Positions 8,751-16,822 of a stretch of DNA of 64,000 bases are shown one piece after another. The translations under genes and the position numbers were made by a program. The DNA comes from Pandoraea anapnoica (GTDB taxonomy: Bacteria > Pseudomonadota > Gammaproteobacteria > Burkholderiales > Burkholderiaceae). Every line of letters begins with the position of its first letter. Position 1 is the first letter of the stretch. The stretch covers positions 90,045 to 154,044 of the forward strand of contig NZ_CABPSP010000017.1 in the NCBI RefSeq assembly GCF_902459765.1. The letters run 5' to 3'. Below the pieces are notes generated by a model. It did not search any database. It was given only the letters and a program-made list of their open reading frames with translations, and had not been told where the DNA came from.

Positions 8751-8794
8751 CCGGTACAGTACCGATACAGATCATGAGGTAATTCTCGGTACAG
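8751..8794. promoter_or_regulatory. Three direct repeats YCGRTACAG, candidate MocR operator
   Basis: CCGGTACAG (8751-8759), CCGATACAG (8762-8770) and TCGGTACAG (8786-8794) are same-strand repeats spaced 11 and 24 bp apart, close to one and two helical turns. They lie between the divergent DUF2917 and MocR genes. Direct-repeat operators in the divergent intergenic region are the known mode for MocR proteins such as PdxR. The match is by position and architecture, not by a proven motif. Confidence 0.55.
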
Positions 8795-8801
8795 TTAAGA
8801 G

Positions 8802-8829
8802 TTGACAGGGAAACTGACTGGCGTAGAGT
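8802..8829 (+). promoter_or_regulatory. Candidate sigma-70 promoter of the MocR gene
   Basis: A consensus TTGACA (8802-8807) is followed after 16 nt by TAGAGT (8824-8829). It lies just downstream of the third CGGTACAG repeat, placing the -35 next to the proposed operator. Confidence 0.45.
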
Positions 8830-8986
8830 GGCGATCCATGAGCGGCAGGGGCAGACACTTCGATGCGAGTGGGGCTGTCAACCGGATGGGGAGCGCCGAT
8901 CGCTGCTCCCCGAAGCACTGCGCGCGCGGGCGCGACCGGCGCGTGATGCGCATCTCGCGTGGCCTGCCGGGGCGCGATACAGGTGA

Positions 8987-10438
8987 ATGACGATGACGAC
9001 AACGAACCGCATTTCTCCGCTGATTCTTGCGGACAACGCCGCGCTGGACACCGCGCGAATGACGCTTGTCGATCAGTTGGTCCACTGGGCAAGGCTGCGT
9101 ATCGAGGAGCGGGTTTTCCTGCCGGGCATGCGTATGCCGTCGATCCGCTCGCTGGCGGAAGACAAACGCGTTTCGCGTTTCTCCGTTGTCGAAGCGTACG
9201 AGCGACTGGTGGCGCAGGGGTATCTCGAAGCCCGACGCGGGTCCGGTTTCTACGTACGCGAGCGACCCGTTATGCCGCCGCAAAATGCGGCTGCACCGAT
9301 GGTCACGCAGGGGCCGCTCGACGTCGCCTGGCTCGTGCGTAGCATGCTGCATCAGGTGGCGCCCGAGCGTGGTCCGGGCATGGGATATCTGCCTGCGACG
9401 TTGCTTGACGCCGACATGATGACGTCCGCGATGCGTTCGATGAGCCGACAGTCGAGCGCACATCTGCTTCAGGCGGGCAATCCGCTGGGCTTTCTGCCGC
9501 TGCGTGTCCAACTTCAGACGCAACTCGCGGAACTCGAAATCGGCGCGCGACCCGACCAGATCGTGTTGACGTCCGGGATTACGCAGGCCGTGGACTTCTT
9601 GTTGCGGCTGTACGTACGTGCTGGCGATACGGTGCTGGTAGGTGATCCGGCGTGGTTCGTCGTGTTCGGCCGCATCGCGTCACAGGGCGCCAATACGATC
9701 GGCGTGCCCTATACGCCGGACGGCCTCGACATGCAGGCGCTGGAGCGGCTCGTGCAGGAGCACCGCCCCAAGCTGCTCATCCTGAATTCGATTCTGCAGA
9801 ACCCGACGGGTACGTCGCTGACGCCCGCCCGCGCATTCCAGATTCTGCGTCTTGCCGAGCAGTACGACTTCATGGTGCTGGAAGACGATATTTACTGCGA
9901 TCTGTGTCCGCCGCATCAGCAGGTGGCGCGTCTTGCGAGTCTCGATCAGCTCAAGCGCGTGATCTACATGGGGAGCTTTTCGAAGACCCTCGCGGCGAAT
10001 CTGCGGGTGGCGTTCGTCGCCTGTTCGCCGGAGTTGGCGAAGACCTTCGTCGATCACAAAATGCTGTCGGGATCGACCACGCCGGAAATCAATGAGCGCA
10101 TTGTCTACAAAGCGCTGACGGAAGGGCATTACCGGCGACATGTGGAGCGGTTGCGCACCCGTCTGGACGAGGTCCGCGACGGCGCGAGGCGCAATCTGGA
10201 GCGTATGGGGTTGCGCATGTTCGGCGAACCGACCTCCGGCATGTTCTTCTGGGCTGACACTGGCATGGACACCAACGCCATTGCGGCTGCCGGGCACGAG
10301 GCCGGTTTCCTGTTTGCGCCGGGGGCGTTGTTCTCGCCGCGTCAGGCGCCCAGCACATGGATGCGCATGAATATCGCCTGTTGCAGCGATCCGTCCATGC
10401 TGTCGTTCCTGTCGCGCCAGCTGGAGTTGGCGGCATAA
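8987..10438 (+). CDS. MocR-type GntR/aminotransferase fusion regulator
   Basis: A 483-residue MocR protein: an N-terminal GntR winged helix (about residues 25-92, with LPGMRMPSIRSLAEDKRVSR and ending ARRGSGFYV), a linker, then a full aminotransferase-fold domain from about 150. The PLP lysine is K333 in YMGSFSKTLAANLRVAF, with LNSILQNPTGTSL at about 266-278. MocR proteins use bound PLP and an amine or amino-acid ligand to switch transcription, usually of a divergent gene. Here that gene is DUF2917. An ATG at 8993 with a better-spaced AGGTGA site is an alternative start. The C terminus ends normally (ACCSDPSMLSFLSRQLEL). Confidence 0.9.
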   Translation: MTMTTTNRISPLILADNAALDTARMTLVDQLVHWARLRIEERVFLPGMRMPSIRSLAEDKRVSRFSVVEAYERLVAQGYLEARRGSGFYVRERPVMPPQNAAAPMVTQGPLDVAWLVRSMLHQVAPERGPGMGYLPATLLDADMMTSAMRSMSRQSSAHLLQAGNPLGFLPLRVQLQTQLAELEIGARPDQIVLTSGITQAVDFLLRLYVRAGDTVLVGDPAWFVVFGRIASQGANTIGVPYTPDGLDMQALERLVQEHRPKLLILNSILQNPTGTSLTPARAFQILRLAEQYDFMVLEDDIYCDLCPPHQQVARLASLDQLKRVIYMGSFSKTLAANLRVAFVACSPELAKTFVDHKMLSGSTTPEINERIVYKALTEGHYRRHVERLRTRLDEVRDGARRNLERMGLRMFGEPTSGMFFWADTGMDTNAIAAAGHEAGFLFAPGALFSPRQAPSTWMRMNIACCSDPSMLSFLSRQLELAA

Positions 10439-10580
10439 GGCGTTAGCAACCATGGCCGATATGCCTGCGGTAAGCCCGTATTCCTGCCCTTGCTTTGGGT
10501 TTTTGCCGGGTCTTGCCGCTTTTTTCGCTAATTTGGCCCGTTCGTCAGCAAAATAGCCCTGAATTAACCTCGCTGGCGGC

Positions 10581-10607
10581 CTTGAAATGCGCGCCGCCCG
10601 TCCCTAT
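10581..10607 (+). promoter_or_regulatory. Sigma-32 (RpoH) heat-shock promoter of htpG
   Basis: CTTGAAA (10581-10587) is followed after 14 nt by CCCTAT (10602-10607). This matches the RpoH consensus CTTGAAA-N11-16-CCCATNT closely and lies 114 nt upstream of the htpG start codon, within a 282-bp intergenic region that otherwise shows no gene. Confidence 0.75.
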
Positions 10608-10720
10608 GTTCCGACCTGTACCGCCGTTGCGGCAGCGCGCGCGCAAGTGCGTCCGGCGGCGGTCCAGATTGACACGCTGGACATTCCATTCATCTCACCG
10701 ATTCATGAGGGTTCCCGACC

Positions 10721-12607
10721 ATGGCGCAAGAAACCATGAGCTTTCAGGCAGAAGTCAAACAGCTCCTGCAACTGATGATTCATTCGCTGTACAGCAACAA
10801 GGAAATCTTCCTGCGCGAACTGATCTCCAACGCTTCGGATGCCGCCGACAAGCTGCGCTTCGAAGCGATCAACAACGCAGCGCTGTATGAGCAGGATCCG
10901 GAACTCAAGATTCGCGTGTCGTTCGACAAGGACGCCCGCACCATCACCATCGAAGACAACGGCATTGGCATGAGCCGCGATGAAGCCGTTGCGCACCTCG
11001 GCACCATCGCCAAGTCCGGCACCAAGGAATTCTTCTCGAACCTGTCCGGCGATCAGCAGAAGGACGCCGCCCTCATCGGTCAGTTCGGTGTGGGGTTCTA
11101 CTCGGGCTTCATCGTCGCCGAGCGAATGACGGTCGAATCGCGTCGCGCCGGGCTGCCCGCCGCAGAGGGCGTGCGCTGGTCGTCGGCAGGCGAGGGCGAC
11201 TTCTCCGTCGAGACCATCGAACGTGCGCCGCGCGGCACCGCCATCACGCTTCATCTGCGTGAGGGCGAAGACGAGTTGCTGTCGTCGTGGCAATTGCAAT
11301 CGATCATCCGCAAGTATTCGGACCATATTTCACTGCCGATCGTGATGCGCGGCGAGTCGTGGGACGAAGAAAAGCAGGCGATGGTCCCCGCCGAGACGGA
11401 CGAAACCGTCAATCAGGCGAGCGCGTTGTGGACCCGCAGCAAGAGCGAGATTACCGACGAGCAGTACACGCAGTTCTACCAGCACATCGCGCACGACATG
11501 CAAGCGCCGCTGGCATGGACGCATAACCGCGTAGAGGGGCGCAGCGAGTATACGCAACTGCTGTACGTGCCCGGTCACGCGCCGTACGACCTGTGGGATC
11601 GCAATTCGCAAGGTGGCCTGAAGCTGTACGTGAAGCGCGTCTTCATCATGGACGATGCGGAGCAACTTCTCCCGAACTACCTCCGCTTTGTGCGCGGGGT
11701 CGTCGATTCGGCAGATCTGCCACTGAACGTCTCGCGCGAAATTCTTCAGGAAAGCCGTGACGTGAAGGCTATCCGCGAAGGGTGCGCGAAACGCGTGCTG
11801 GGTCTGCTGGAAGATCTGGCGGAGAATCAGCAGGACAAATACACGCAGTTCTGGGGCGCATTCGGTCAGGTACTCAAGGAAGGCGCGGGCGAAGATCATG
11901 CCAACCGCGATCGCATTGCCAAGCTGCTGCGTTTCGCGAGCACGCACAACGATTCTGCCGAGCAGACGGTATCGCTGGCCGATTACGTCAGCCGCATGAA
12001 GGAAGGTCAGGACAAGATTTACTACGTGACGGCGGAGAACTGGGTGGCCGCAAGTCACAGCCCGCATCTTGAGGTGTTTCGCAAGAAGGGTGTGGAAGTG
12101 TTGCTGCTGACCGACCGTGTCGACGAATGGATGCTCTCTTACGTCCATGAGTTCGACGGCAAGGCGCTCGTGAGCGTGGCACGCGGCGATCTGGACCTGG
12201 GCGCGCTGGAAGACGCTGGCGAGAAGGAAGCGCAGGAGAAGACCAGCGACGACCTCAAGCCGCTCGTCGACAAGATGAAGGAAGTGCTCGCCGACAAGGC
12301 TAAGGATGTGCGGGTGACGTTCCGTCTGACCGATTCGCCGTCGTGTCTGGTGTCCGACGAGAACGACATGAGCGGCACCCTTCAACGCTTGATGAAGGCG
12401 GCCGGTCAGAAGATGCCGGAGTTCCGTCCGATTCTCGAGATCAACCCGGAGCACGCTCTGATCAAGCGTCTCACGGCAGAGAGCGCCGACCTCTCCGACT
12501 GGACGCAACTTCTGTTCGAACAGGCGTTGCTGGCCGAAGGCGGCAATCTGGAAGATCCGGCGGCGTTCGTGAAGCGTACCAACGCCTTGCTGCTGTCAGC
12601 ACGCTGA
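10721..12607 (+). CDS. htpG: Hsp90-family chaperone HtpG
   Basis: A 628-residue cytoplasmic ATP-dependent chaperone of the length expected for HtpG. The GHKL ATPase domain shows [13 protein letters not shown]-type helix 1 ([20 protein letters not shown]), [11 protein letters not shown] and [11 protein letters not shown] in its first 130 residues. The middle domain has [20 protein letters not shown], and the C-terminal dimerisation domain lacks the eukaryotic MEEVD tail, as in bacteria. It is monocistronic, between its own RpoH-type promoter and a strong terminator, so heat induction is the likely regulation. No anomalies seen. Confidence 0.97.
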   Translation: MAQETMSFQAEVKQLLQLMIHSLYSNKEIFLRELISNASDAADKLRFEAINNAALYEQDPELKIRVSFDKDARTITIEDNGIGMSRDEAVAHLGTIAKSGTKEFFSNLSGDQQKDAALIGQFGVGFYSGFIVAERMTVESRRAGLPAAEGVRWSSAGEGDFSVETIERAPRGTAITLHLREGEDELLSSWQLQSIIRKYSDHISLPIVMRGESWDEEKQAMVPAETDETVNQASALWTRSKSEITDEQYTQFYQHIAHDMQAPLAWTHNRVEGRSEYTQLLYVPGHAPYDLWDRNSQGGLKLYVKRVFIMDDAEQLLPNYLRFVRGVVDSADLPLNVSREILQESRDVKAIREGCAKRVLGLLEDLAENQQDKYTQFWGAFGQVLKEGAGEDHANRDRIAKLLRFASTHNDSAEQTVSLADYVSRMKEGQDKIYYVTAENWVAASHSPHLEVFRKKGVEVLLLTDRVDEWMLSYVHEFDGKALVSVARGDLDLGALEDAGEKEAQEKTSDDLKPLVDKMKEVLADKAKDVRVTFRLTDSPSCLVSDENDMSGTLQRLMKAAGQKMPEFRPILEINPEHALIKRLTAESADLSDWTQLLFEQALLAEGGNLEDPAAFVKRTNALLLSAR

Positions 12608-12679
12608 TTGCGTAGCGCAGATGACGGGACGGTTTTGACGTAACGCCGTCTGCGTAGTGTTGTCCTCGTAGCGATGAAG

Positions 12680-12714
12680 GCCCCCGTGACGAAATGTCGC
12701 GGGGGCTTTTTCTT
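12680..12714 (+). terminator. Rho-independent terminator after htpG
   Basis: An 11-bp stem GCCCCCGTGAC / GTCGCGGGGGC (one G-U pair) with a GAAAT loop is followed by TTTTTCTT, 73 nt after the htpG stop. Confidence 0.85.
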
Positions 12715-12817
12715 ATCTGATGGAGTTCGGCGAAGGTCGGCAGGGCCTATGCTTGCGTGGACCGCAGCGAGCGGCAGACGAGGGCCGCGTGAGCGGCGCG
12801 CCGACACGTTGCCCCCT

Positions 12818-12823
12818 TATAAT
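12818..12823 (+). promoter_or_regulatory. -10 box of ubiC implying a leaderless mRNA
   Basis: A perfect TATAAT lies 8 nt before the ubiC ATG at 12832, so transcription would begin at or within two bases of the start codon. No Shine-Dalgarno is visible in GCCGAGCC. No good -35 is present at the standard distance. Confidence 0.45.
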
Positions 12824-12831
12824 GCCGAGCC

Positions 12832-13428
12832 ATGACTTTCCGATTCGATGTAAGCGGGCGGCGCTGGCAGGCTGTCCCGGCACCGGCGCTGTCGCGTCGT
12901 CACAAGGACTGGCTGACCCGGGGTGGCGCACTCACGCGTCATTTGTCCACGCTCGGCCGGGTGAGCGTGCGGGTGGTGGCCGAACGGGTGATGCCCGCCG
13001 ACGCAGATCAATGCCGTGCGATTGGCGTGCCGCTGCGCACGCCGATGTGGGCGCGCGACGTCATCTTGCTGATTGACGACGAGCCGGTCGTTGTGGCGCA
13101 CAGCGTCACGCCGCTCGCGCATAGCCGTTCAATCTGGCAGGCGATGCGCCGCCTGCGCACCCGTCCGCTCGCCGATCTGCTCTATCACGATCCCACGGTC
13201 ACGCGATCCGTGCTGGTGTCGAGCCCGCTGGGCCCACGCCATCTGTTGCACGGTCGTGCGCGACGCGATGCACGGGATCCACTCGTCGGCACGAACCCGC
13301 GCGCGCGGTTGTGGGCGCGTCGTTCGGTGTTCTTGCGTCATGGTGCGCCGCTGCTCGTCACCGAGGCGTTTCTGCCGCGCTTCTGGCGTCGTTTGCAAGC
13401 CTTGCATGGCGAGATGGTGAACGATTGA
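12832..13428 (+). CDS. ubiC: Chorismate--pyruvate lyase
   Basis: A 198-residue UbiC, the enzyme converting chorismate to 4-hydroxybenzoate and pyruvate, the first committed step of ubiquinone synthesis. Visible family features are the opening WLTRGGALTRHL, the core VREVLL-like strand RTPMWARDVILLIDDEPVV with AHSVTP, and the late catalytic region ARLWARRSVFLRHGAPLLVTEAFLP containing the conserved Arg and Glu. Somewhat longer than E. coli UbiC (165) because of an Arg-rich insert around residues 130-160. The start at 12832 leaves almost no 5' leader after the TATAAT box. ubiA is not adjacent. Confidence 0.88.
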   Translation: MTFRFDVSGRRWQAVPAPALSRRHKDWLTRGGALTRHLSTLGRVSVRVVAERVMPADADQCRAIGVPLRTPMWARDVILLIDDEPVVVAHSVTPLAHSRSIWQAMRRLRTRPLADLLYHDPTVTRSVLVSSPLGPRHLLHGRARRDARDPLVGTNPRARLWARRSVFLRHGAPLLVTEAFLPRFWRRLQALHGEMVND

Positions 13429-13433
13429 GCGCC

Positions 13434-13958
13434 ATGCCGACGCCGTCCGCGCCCCAACTCAAACGCAACTTCCCGCCGGTGGTGGACACCAACACGCGTG
13501 TCCTGATCCTCGGCAGTTTGCCCGGCGAGGTCTCGCTCGCGCACCAGCAGTACTACGCGCATCCACAAAATCGTTTCTGGCATCTGGTGGGCGAGGTCCT
13601 GGGCGAATCCCTGCCGACGCTGCCCTACGATGCGCGCCTTGACGCGCTACGCGCCCACGGCGTGGGGCTTTGGGATGTTGTGGCGGAGGCGCGTCGCGAG
13701 GGCAGTCTCGACAGCAACATCCGCTTGCATGCGGGCAGCGACCTCGCGGGCCTGATCAGCACCTTGCCGTCGCTGCGAGCGGTCGCTTTCAATGGCGGCA
13801 CGGCAGCGCGCATCGGCCAGCGTGCACTCGCCCAGGGCAACGTGCCGTTGCCGGTCGTGCTGCTACCCTCGAGCAGCCCCGCCTATACGATCCCGTTCGC
13901 GACTAAACGCGACGCTTGGCTCGTACTGCGTGACTGGCTGGGGACGCCGGACGTCTAA
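13434..13958 (+). CDS. DNA-deoxyinosine (hypoxanthine) glycosylase, uracil-DNA glycosylase superfamily
   Basis: A 174-residue UDG-superfamily protein. The opening motif LILGSLPGEVSLAHQQYYAH with PQNRFW, and the late SSSPAY motif, fit the family-6 hypoxanthine-DNA glycosylase group (TIGR04274-like), which removes deaminated adenine from DNA. The active-site segment LGSLPGE replaces the GxDPG of Mug. The ATG at 13434 starts 6 nt after the ubiC stop; an upstream extension overlapping ubiC by 118 bp is rejected. It is therefore probably cotranscribed with ubiC. Mug/TDG-type specificity cannot be fully excluded. Confidence 0.85.
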   Translation: MPTPSAPQLKRNFPPVVDTNTRVLILGSLPGEVSLAHQQYYAHPQNRFWHLVGEVLGESLPTLPYDARLDALRAHGVGLWDVVAEARREGSLDSNIRLHAGSDLAGLISTLPSLRAVAFNGGTAARIGQRALAQGNVPLPVVLLPSSSPAYTIPFATKRDAWLVLRDWLGTPDV

Positions 13959-14085
13959 TCCGCTCGCTGAGGGTGAAGTGAAACGTCGCGCTTGCAGAGG
14001 GAGGACCCCGTCGCCGACGGGCGAAGCGCGTGAACCCGGTACAATGCGAACCCATCGGAATATCCCGAGCAATACTGAAGGACAC

Positions 14086-14928
14086 ATGACCCTCATCAAA
14101 CGCAAATCCATCGAAGCCGAAGCGTTCGTCGCCGACGACCGTGCCGCCCGTTCACCGCGTCCCACGTACAAGCCGCGTTTCGCGCCGGTGACGTTCTCTG
14201 AAATCGGTGGCGTGCGTTACCTGCATTTCGGTACGGAATGGGTGCAAGGGGCGATGCGTCTGTCGAAGCCGGATCGTATCGAGCTGGAATACGCGCAGCA
14301 GATGATGGCGTGGTTGCTGTTCATGCGCGCACCGAAGCATGTGGTGCAACTGGGCCTTGGCACTGGCTCGATCACGAAGTTCTCGGCCAAGCAGTTCCCG
14401 CGTACGCAAGTGACGGCGGTTGAACTGAACCCGGCAGTTGTCGTCGCTGCCCGCACGATGTTCGATCTGCCGAGCGATTCGCGTCGATTGAAGGTGCTGG
14501 AAGCGGATGCATGGGACTACGTCACCGATACCGCAAATCACGCTTCTGTCGACGTCCTGCAAATCGACCTGTACGACGCCACCGCGCGCGGCCCGGTCCA
14601 TGACACCCCGGCGTTCTACAAGGCGTGCCGTGCCACGTTGCGCGAGCCGGGCATGCTGACGATGAACCTCTTTGGCGATCACGACAGCTATCCGAAGAAC
14701 ATCCGTCGTCTGCGTCAGGCGTTCGACAACCGCGTGATCGAATTTCCGGAAGTGCATGACGGCAACGTCATCGTGCTCGCGTTCAACGGTCCGCTGCTGT
14801 CGGTGGAATGGAAGGACGTGGAAGCGCGCGCCAAGGTGGTGGAAGCCGCGACCGGCCTGCCTGCAAAGCGTTGGGTCAAGCAACTTCGCGAGAAGAATGG
14901 CGACGGCGGTCCGGTACTGACGGTCTGA
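14086..14928 (+). CDS. Spermidine-synthase-like SAM-fold protein
   Basis: A 280-residue protein with the Rossmann-fold core of polyamine synthases: VVQLGLGTGSITKF as the nucleotide-binding motif I, VTAVELNPAVVVAAR as motif II, LEADAWDYV, and LQIDLYDATARGP where true SpeE has the catalytic DSTDP. The gatekeeper aspartates of genuine spermidine synthase are not obvious, and the N-terminal beta domain is replaced by a basic, disordered 35 residues. The actual substrate is therefore uncertain; such proteins are routinely annotated spermidine synthase. GAAGGA precedes the ATG, and TACAAT (14040-14045) is a candidate -10. A terminator follows. Confidence 0.8.
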   Translation: MTLIKRKSIEAEAFVADDRAARSPRPTYKPRFAPVTFSEIGGVRYLHFGTEWVQGAMRLSKPDRIELEYAQQMMAWLLFMRAPKHVVQLGLGTGSITKFSAKQFPRTQVTAVELNPAVVVAARTMFDLPSDSRRLKVLEADAWDYVTDTANHASVDVLQIDLYDATARGPVHDTPAFYKACRATLREPGMLTMNLFGDHDSYPKNIRRLRQAFDNRVIEFPEVHDGNVIVLAFNGPLLSVEWKDVEARAKVVEAATGLPAKRWVKQLREKNGDGGPVLTV

Positions 14929-14986
14929 CGTTGACCGCGTAGCTACGCATCTCTGTATCGCAGAAGCCGCAGTTTGCGGCAGACGC

Positions 14987-15020
14987 AAAAAAGCCAGCCG
15001 AGAGGCTGGCTTTTTCTTTT
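14987..15020. terminator. Bidirectional terminator
   Basis: An AGCCAGCC / GGCTGGCT stem with a GAGA loop is flanked by an A-run on the left and TTTTCTTTT on the right, between the convergent spermidine-synthase-like and DUF2322 genes. Confidence 0.85.
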
Positions 15021-15062
15021 GTGCGACGCGCGGTCCCGAAGCGCGGGGACCGTGCGCCTGCG

Positions 15063-15407
15063 TCAGGCGGCGATTTCGTCGATCGTCAGCGCTTCGCCAC
15101 CGGCAACGATCGCCAGCAGACGGTCGACGTTCGGGTGCGCGCCCGGACGGTTACGCGCATCGGCGGTGTGCTCACCGAAAACAGCCAGCGCATGCTCGGC
15201 GGCCTTGGCGTCGAGCGTACCGAAGGCTTGCTTGAGGTAGTGGTAGACCGCGAGCGAGCCTTGCTTGCCTGGTGCGTTTTCGATGGTGCCCACGACGGCG
15301 CCGCCAGCATTGCGCAGGTCGATGCGCGCGATGCCTTCGATGCTGCCGATGGAGGCCATCTGGGCCAGGTTTTCCTTGAACACCGGGGTCGGTTCGATGA
15401 CTGCCAT
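15063..15407 (-). CDS. DUF2322 family protein
   Basis: A 114-residue protein matching the DUF2322 pattern: an N-terminal ASIGSIEGIARIDLRN segment, IENAPGKQGSLAVYHYL in the middle, and the highly conserved EHTADARNRPGAHPNVDRLL near the C terminus. Function unknown; the family occurs across betaproteobacteria. It is the last gene of the leftward run MoxR-VWA-BenE-DUF2322, 79 nt after the BenE gene, and ends at the shared terminator. No signal peptide or membrane segment, so presumably cytoplasmic. Confidence 0.8.
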   Translation of the reverse strand: MAVIEPTPVFKENLAQMASIGSIEGIARIDLRNAGGAVVGTIENAPGKQGSLAVYHYLKQAFGTLDAKAAEHALAVFGEHTADARNRPGAHPNVDRLLAIVAGGEALTIDEIAA

Positions 15408-15486
15408 GGTTGTGCTGCTCCTGCGGTTACGTCAGATGAATTGAAATCGTTGCGGGCCGAATGTTATCACCCCGGCCTGGTCGGGA

Positions 15487-16683
15487 TCAGGTGCGTCGCC
15501 ATTGCAGAATCGCCAGCGTGACCACCCCGGCGATCAGTCCCCAGAAGGCGGACCCGATGGAGAGCAACGTGAGGCCTGAGGCGGTCACCATGAACGTGAT
15601 GAGCGCCGCTTCGCGCTGCTTCGTGTCGTGCATGGCATTCGCCAGCCCGTTCATGATCGAGCCGAACAGGGCCAGTGCTGCAATGGAGACGACCAGTGCC
15701 TTCGGAAACGCTGCAAACAACGCCGCGATGGTCGCGCCGAACGTTCCTGCGATCAGATAGAAGGCGCCCGACCACACCGCCGCCGTATAGCGCTTCGCGG
15801 GATCTTCGTGCGCTTCGCGTCCCGTGCAGATGGCCGCCGTGATGGCTGCGAGATGGATGCCGTGCGAGCCGAACGGCGCGAGCAGCACCGACGCGATGCC
15901 GGTCGTCGAAATCAACGGCGATGCGGGGACGTTGTAACCGTCCGCACGCAGGACGGCGAGTCCCGGTACGTTCTGCGACGCCATGGCCACCACGAACAGC
16001 GGGATCGCGATGCTGATCGTCGCCGACAACGAGAACGACGGCGTGGTCCATACGGGCTTTGCCAGCGACACATTGAAATGACTGAAATCGAGCAAGCCCA
16101 GTCCGCCGGCAACGGCGGTGCCCACGATCAGCGCCAACAAGATGGCGTAGCGCGAGGCGAGTCGCTTGACGATGAGGTACGTGAAGAACATGGAGAGCAC
16201 GAGTGCCGTCTGGTGCTGCGCGGCGACGAAAATTTCCAGCCCGATGCGAAACAGAATGCCCGCCAGCAGCGCGGACGCCAACGCGGGCGGCACGCGCCGC
16301 ATGATCGTTTCGAAGCCCCCCGTCAGTCCGCAGATTGCGATGAGCGCGTTGCAGACGATGAACGCGCCGATGGCCTCGCCGTACGGCACACCTGGTAGCG
16401 ACGTAATCAGCAGGGCGGCTCCCGGCGTCGACCACGCGACAACGACGGGTGTGCGGTAGCGAAGCGATAGCCCGATGGTCGTCAATCCCATGCCGATGGA
16501 CAGCGCCCAGATCCACGACGAAATTTGCGCTGGCGTGAGATGGGCGGCTTGTCCGGCCTGAAACATGAGGATGAGCGAGCTGGTGTAGCCGGTCATCATC
16601 GCCACGAAGCCAGCCACGACGGCTGACGGCGACGTGTCCGCCAGCGGCCGCAGCGGGGGCAGGGGAGTGGTGCTCGACGTCAT
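15487..16683 (-). CDS. benE: BenE-family benzoate/H+ symporter-like transporter
   Basis: A 398-residue inner-membrane transporter with 11-12 predicted helices. The family hallmarks are the N-terminal VVAGFVAMMTGYTSSLILMF, PVVVAWSTPGAALL (about residues 78-91), and the late SHGIHLAAITAAICTGREAH with DPAKRYTAA. BenE proteins import aromatic acids such as benzoate with protons. No benzoate catabolic genes (ben/cat) are in this window, so the real substrate is open. It lies 139 nt downstream of the VWA gene and probably has its own promoter in that gap. Confidence 0.88.
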   Translation of the reverse strand: MTSSTTPLPPLRPLADTSPSAVVAGFVAMMTGYTSSLILMFQAGQAAHLTPAQISSWIWALSIGMGLTTIGLSLRYRTPVVVAWSTPGAALLITSLPGVPYGEAIGAFIVCNALIAICGLTGGFETIMRRVPPALASALLAGILFRIGLEIFVAAQHQTALVLSMFFTYLIVKRLASRYAILLALIVGTAVAGGLGLLDFSHFNVSLAKPVWTTPSFSLSATISIAIPLFVVAMASQNVPGLAVLRADGYNVPASPLISTTGIASVLLAPFGSHGIHLAAITAAICTGREAHEDPAKRYTAAVWSGAFYLIAGTFGATIAALFAAFPKALVVSIAALALFGSIMNGLANAMHDTKQREAALITFMVTASGLTLLSIGSAFWGLIAGVVTLAILQWRRT

Positions 16684-16822
16684 GGCGTGCTGTCTCTTTG
16701 GTTGCGTTGTTGTTGTGATGTACTGCGGTTCCGCCGCATAGTGCGGCGTGCCGTTGCGTGCGGACGGCGCGATCTATGCCGTGTCTCTGCGGTGTGTCTG
16801 CCGTGATGCGGGGACTTCGAGG

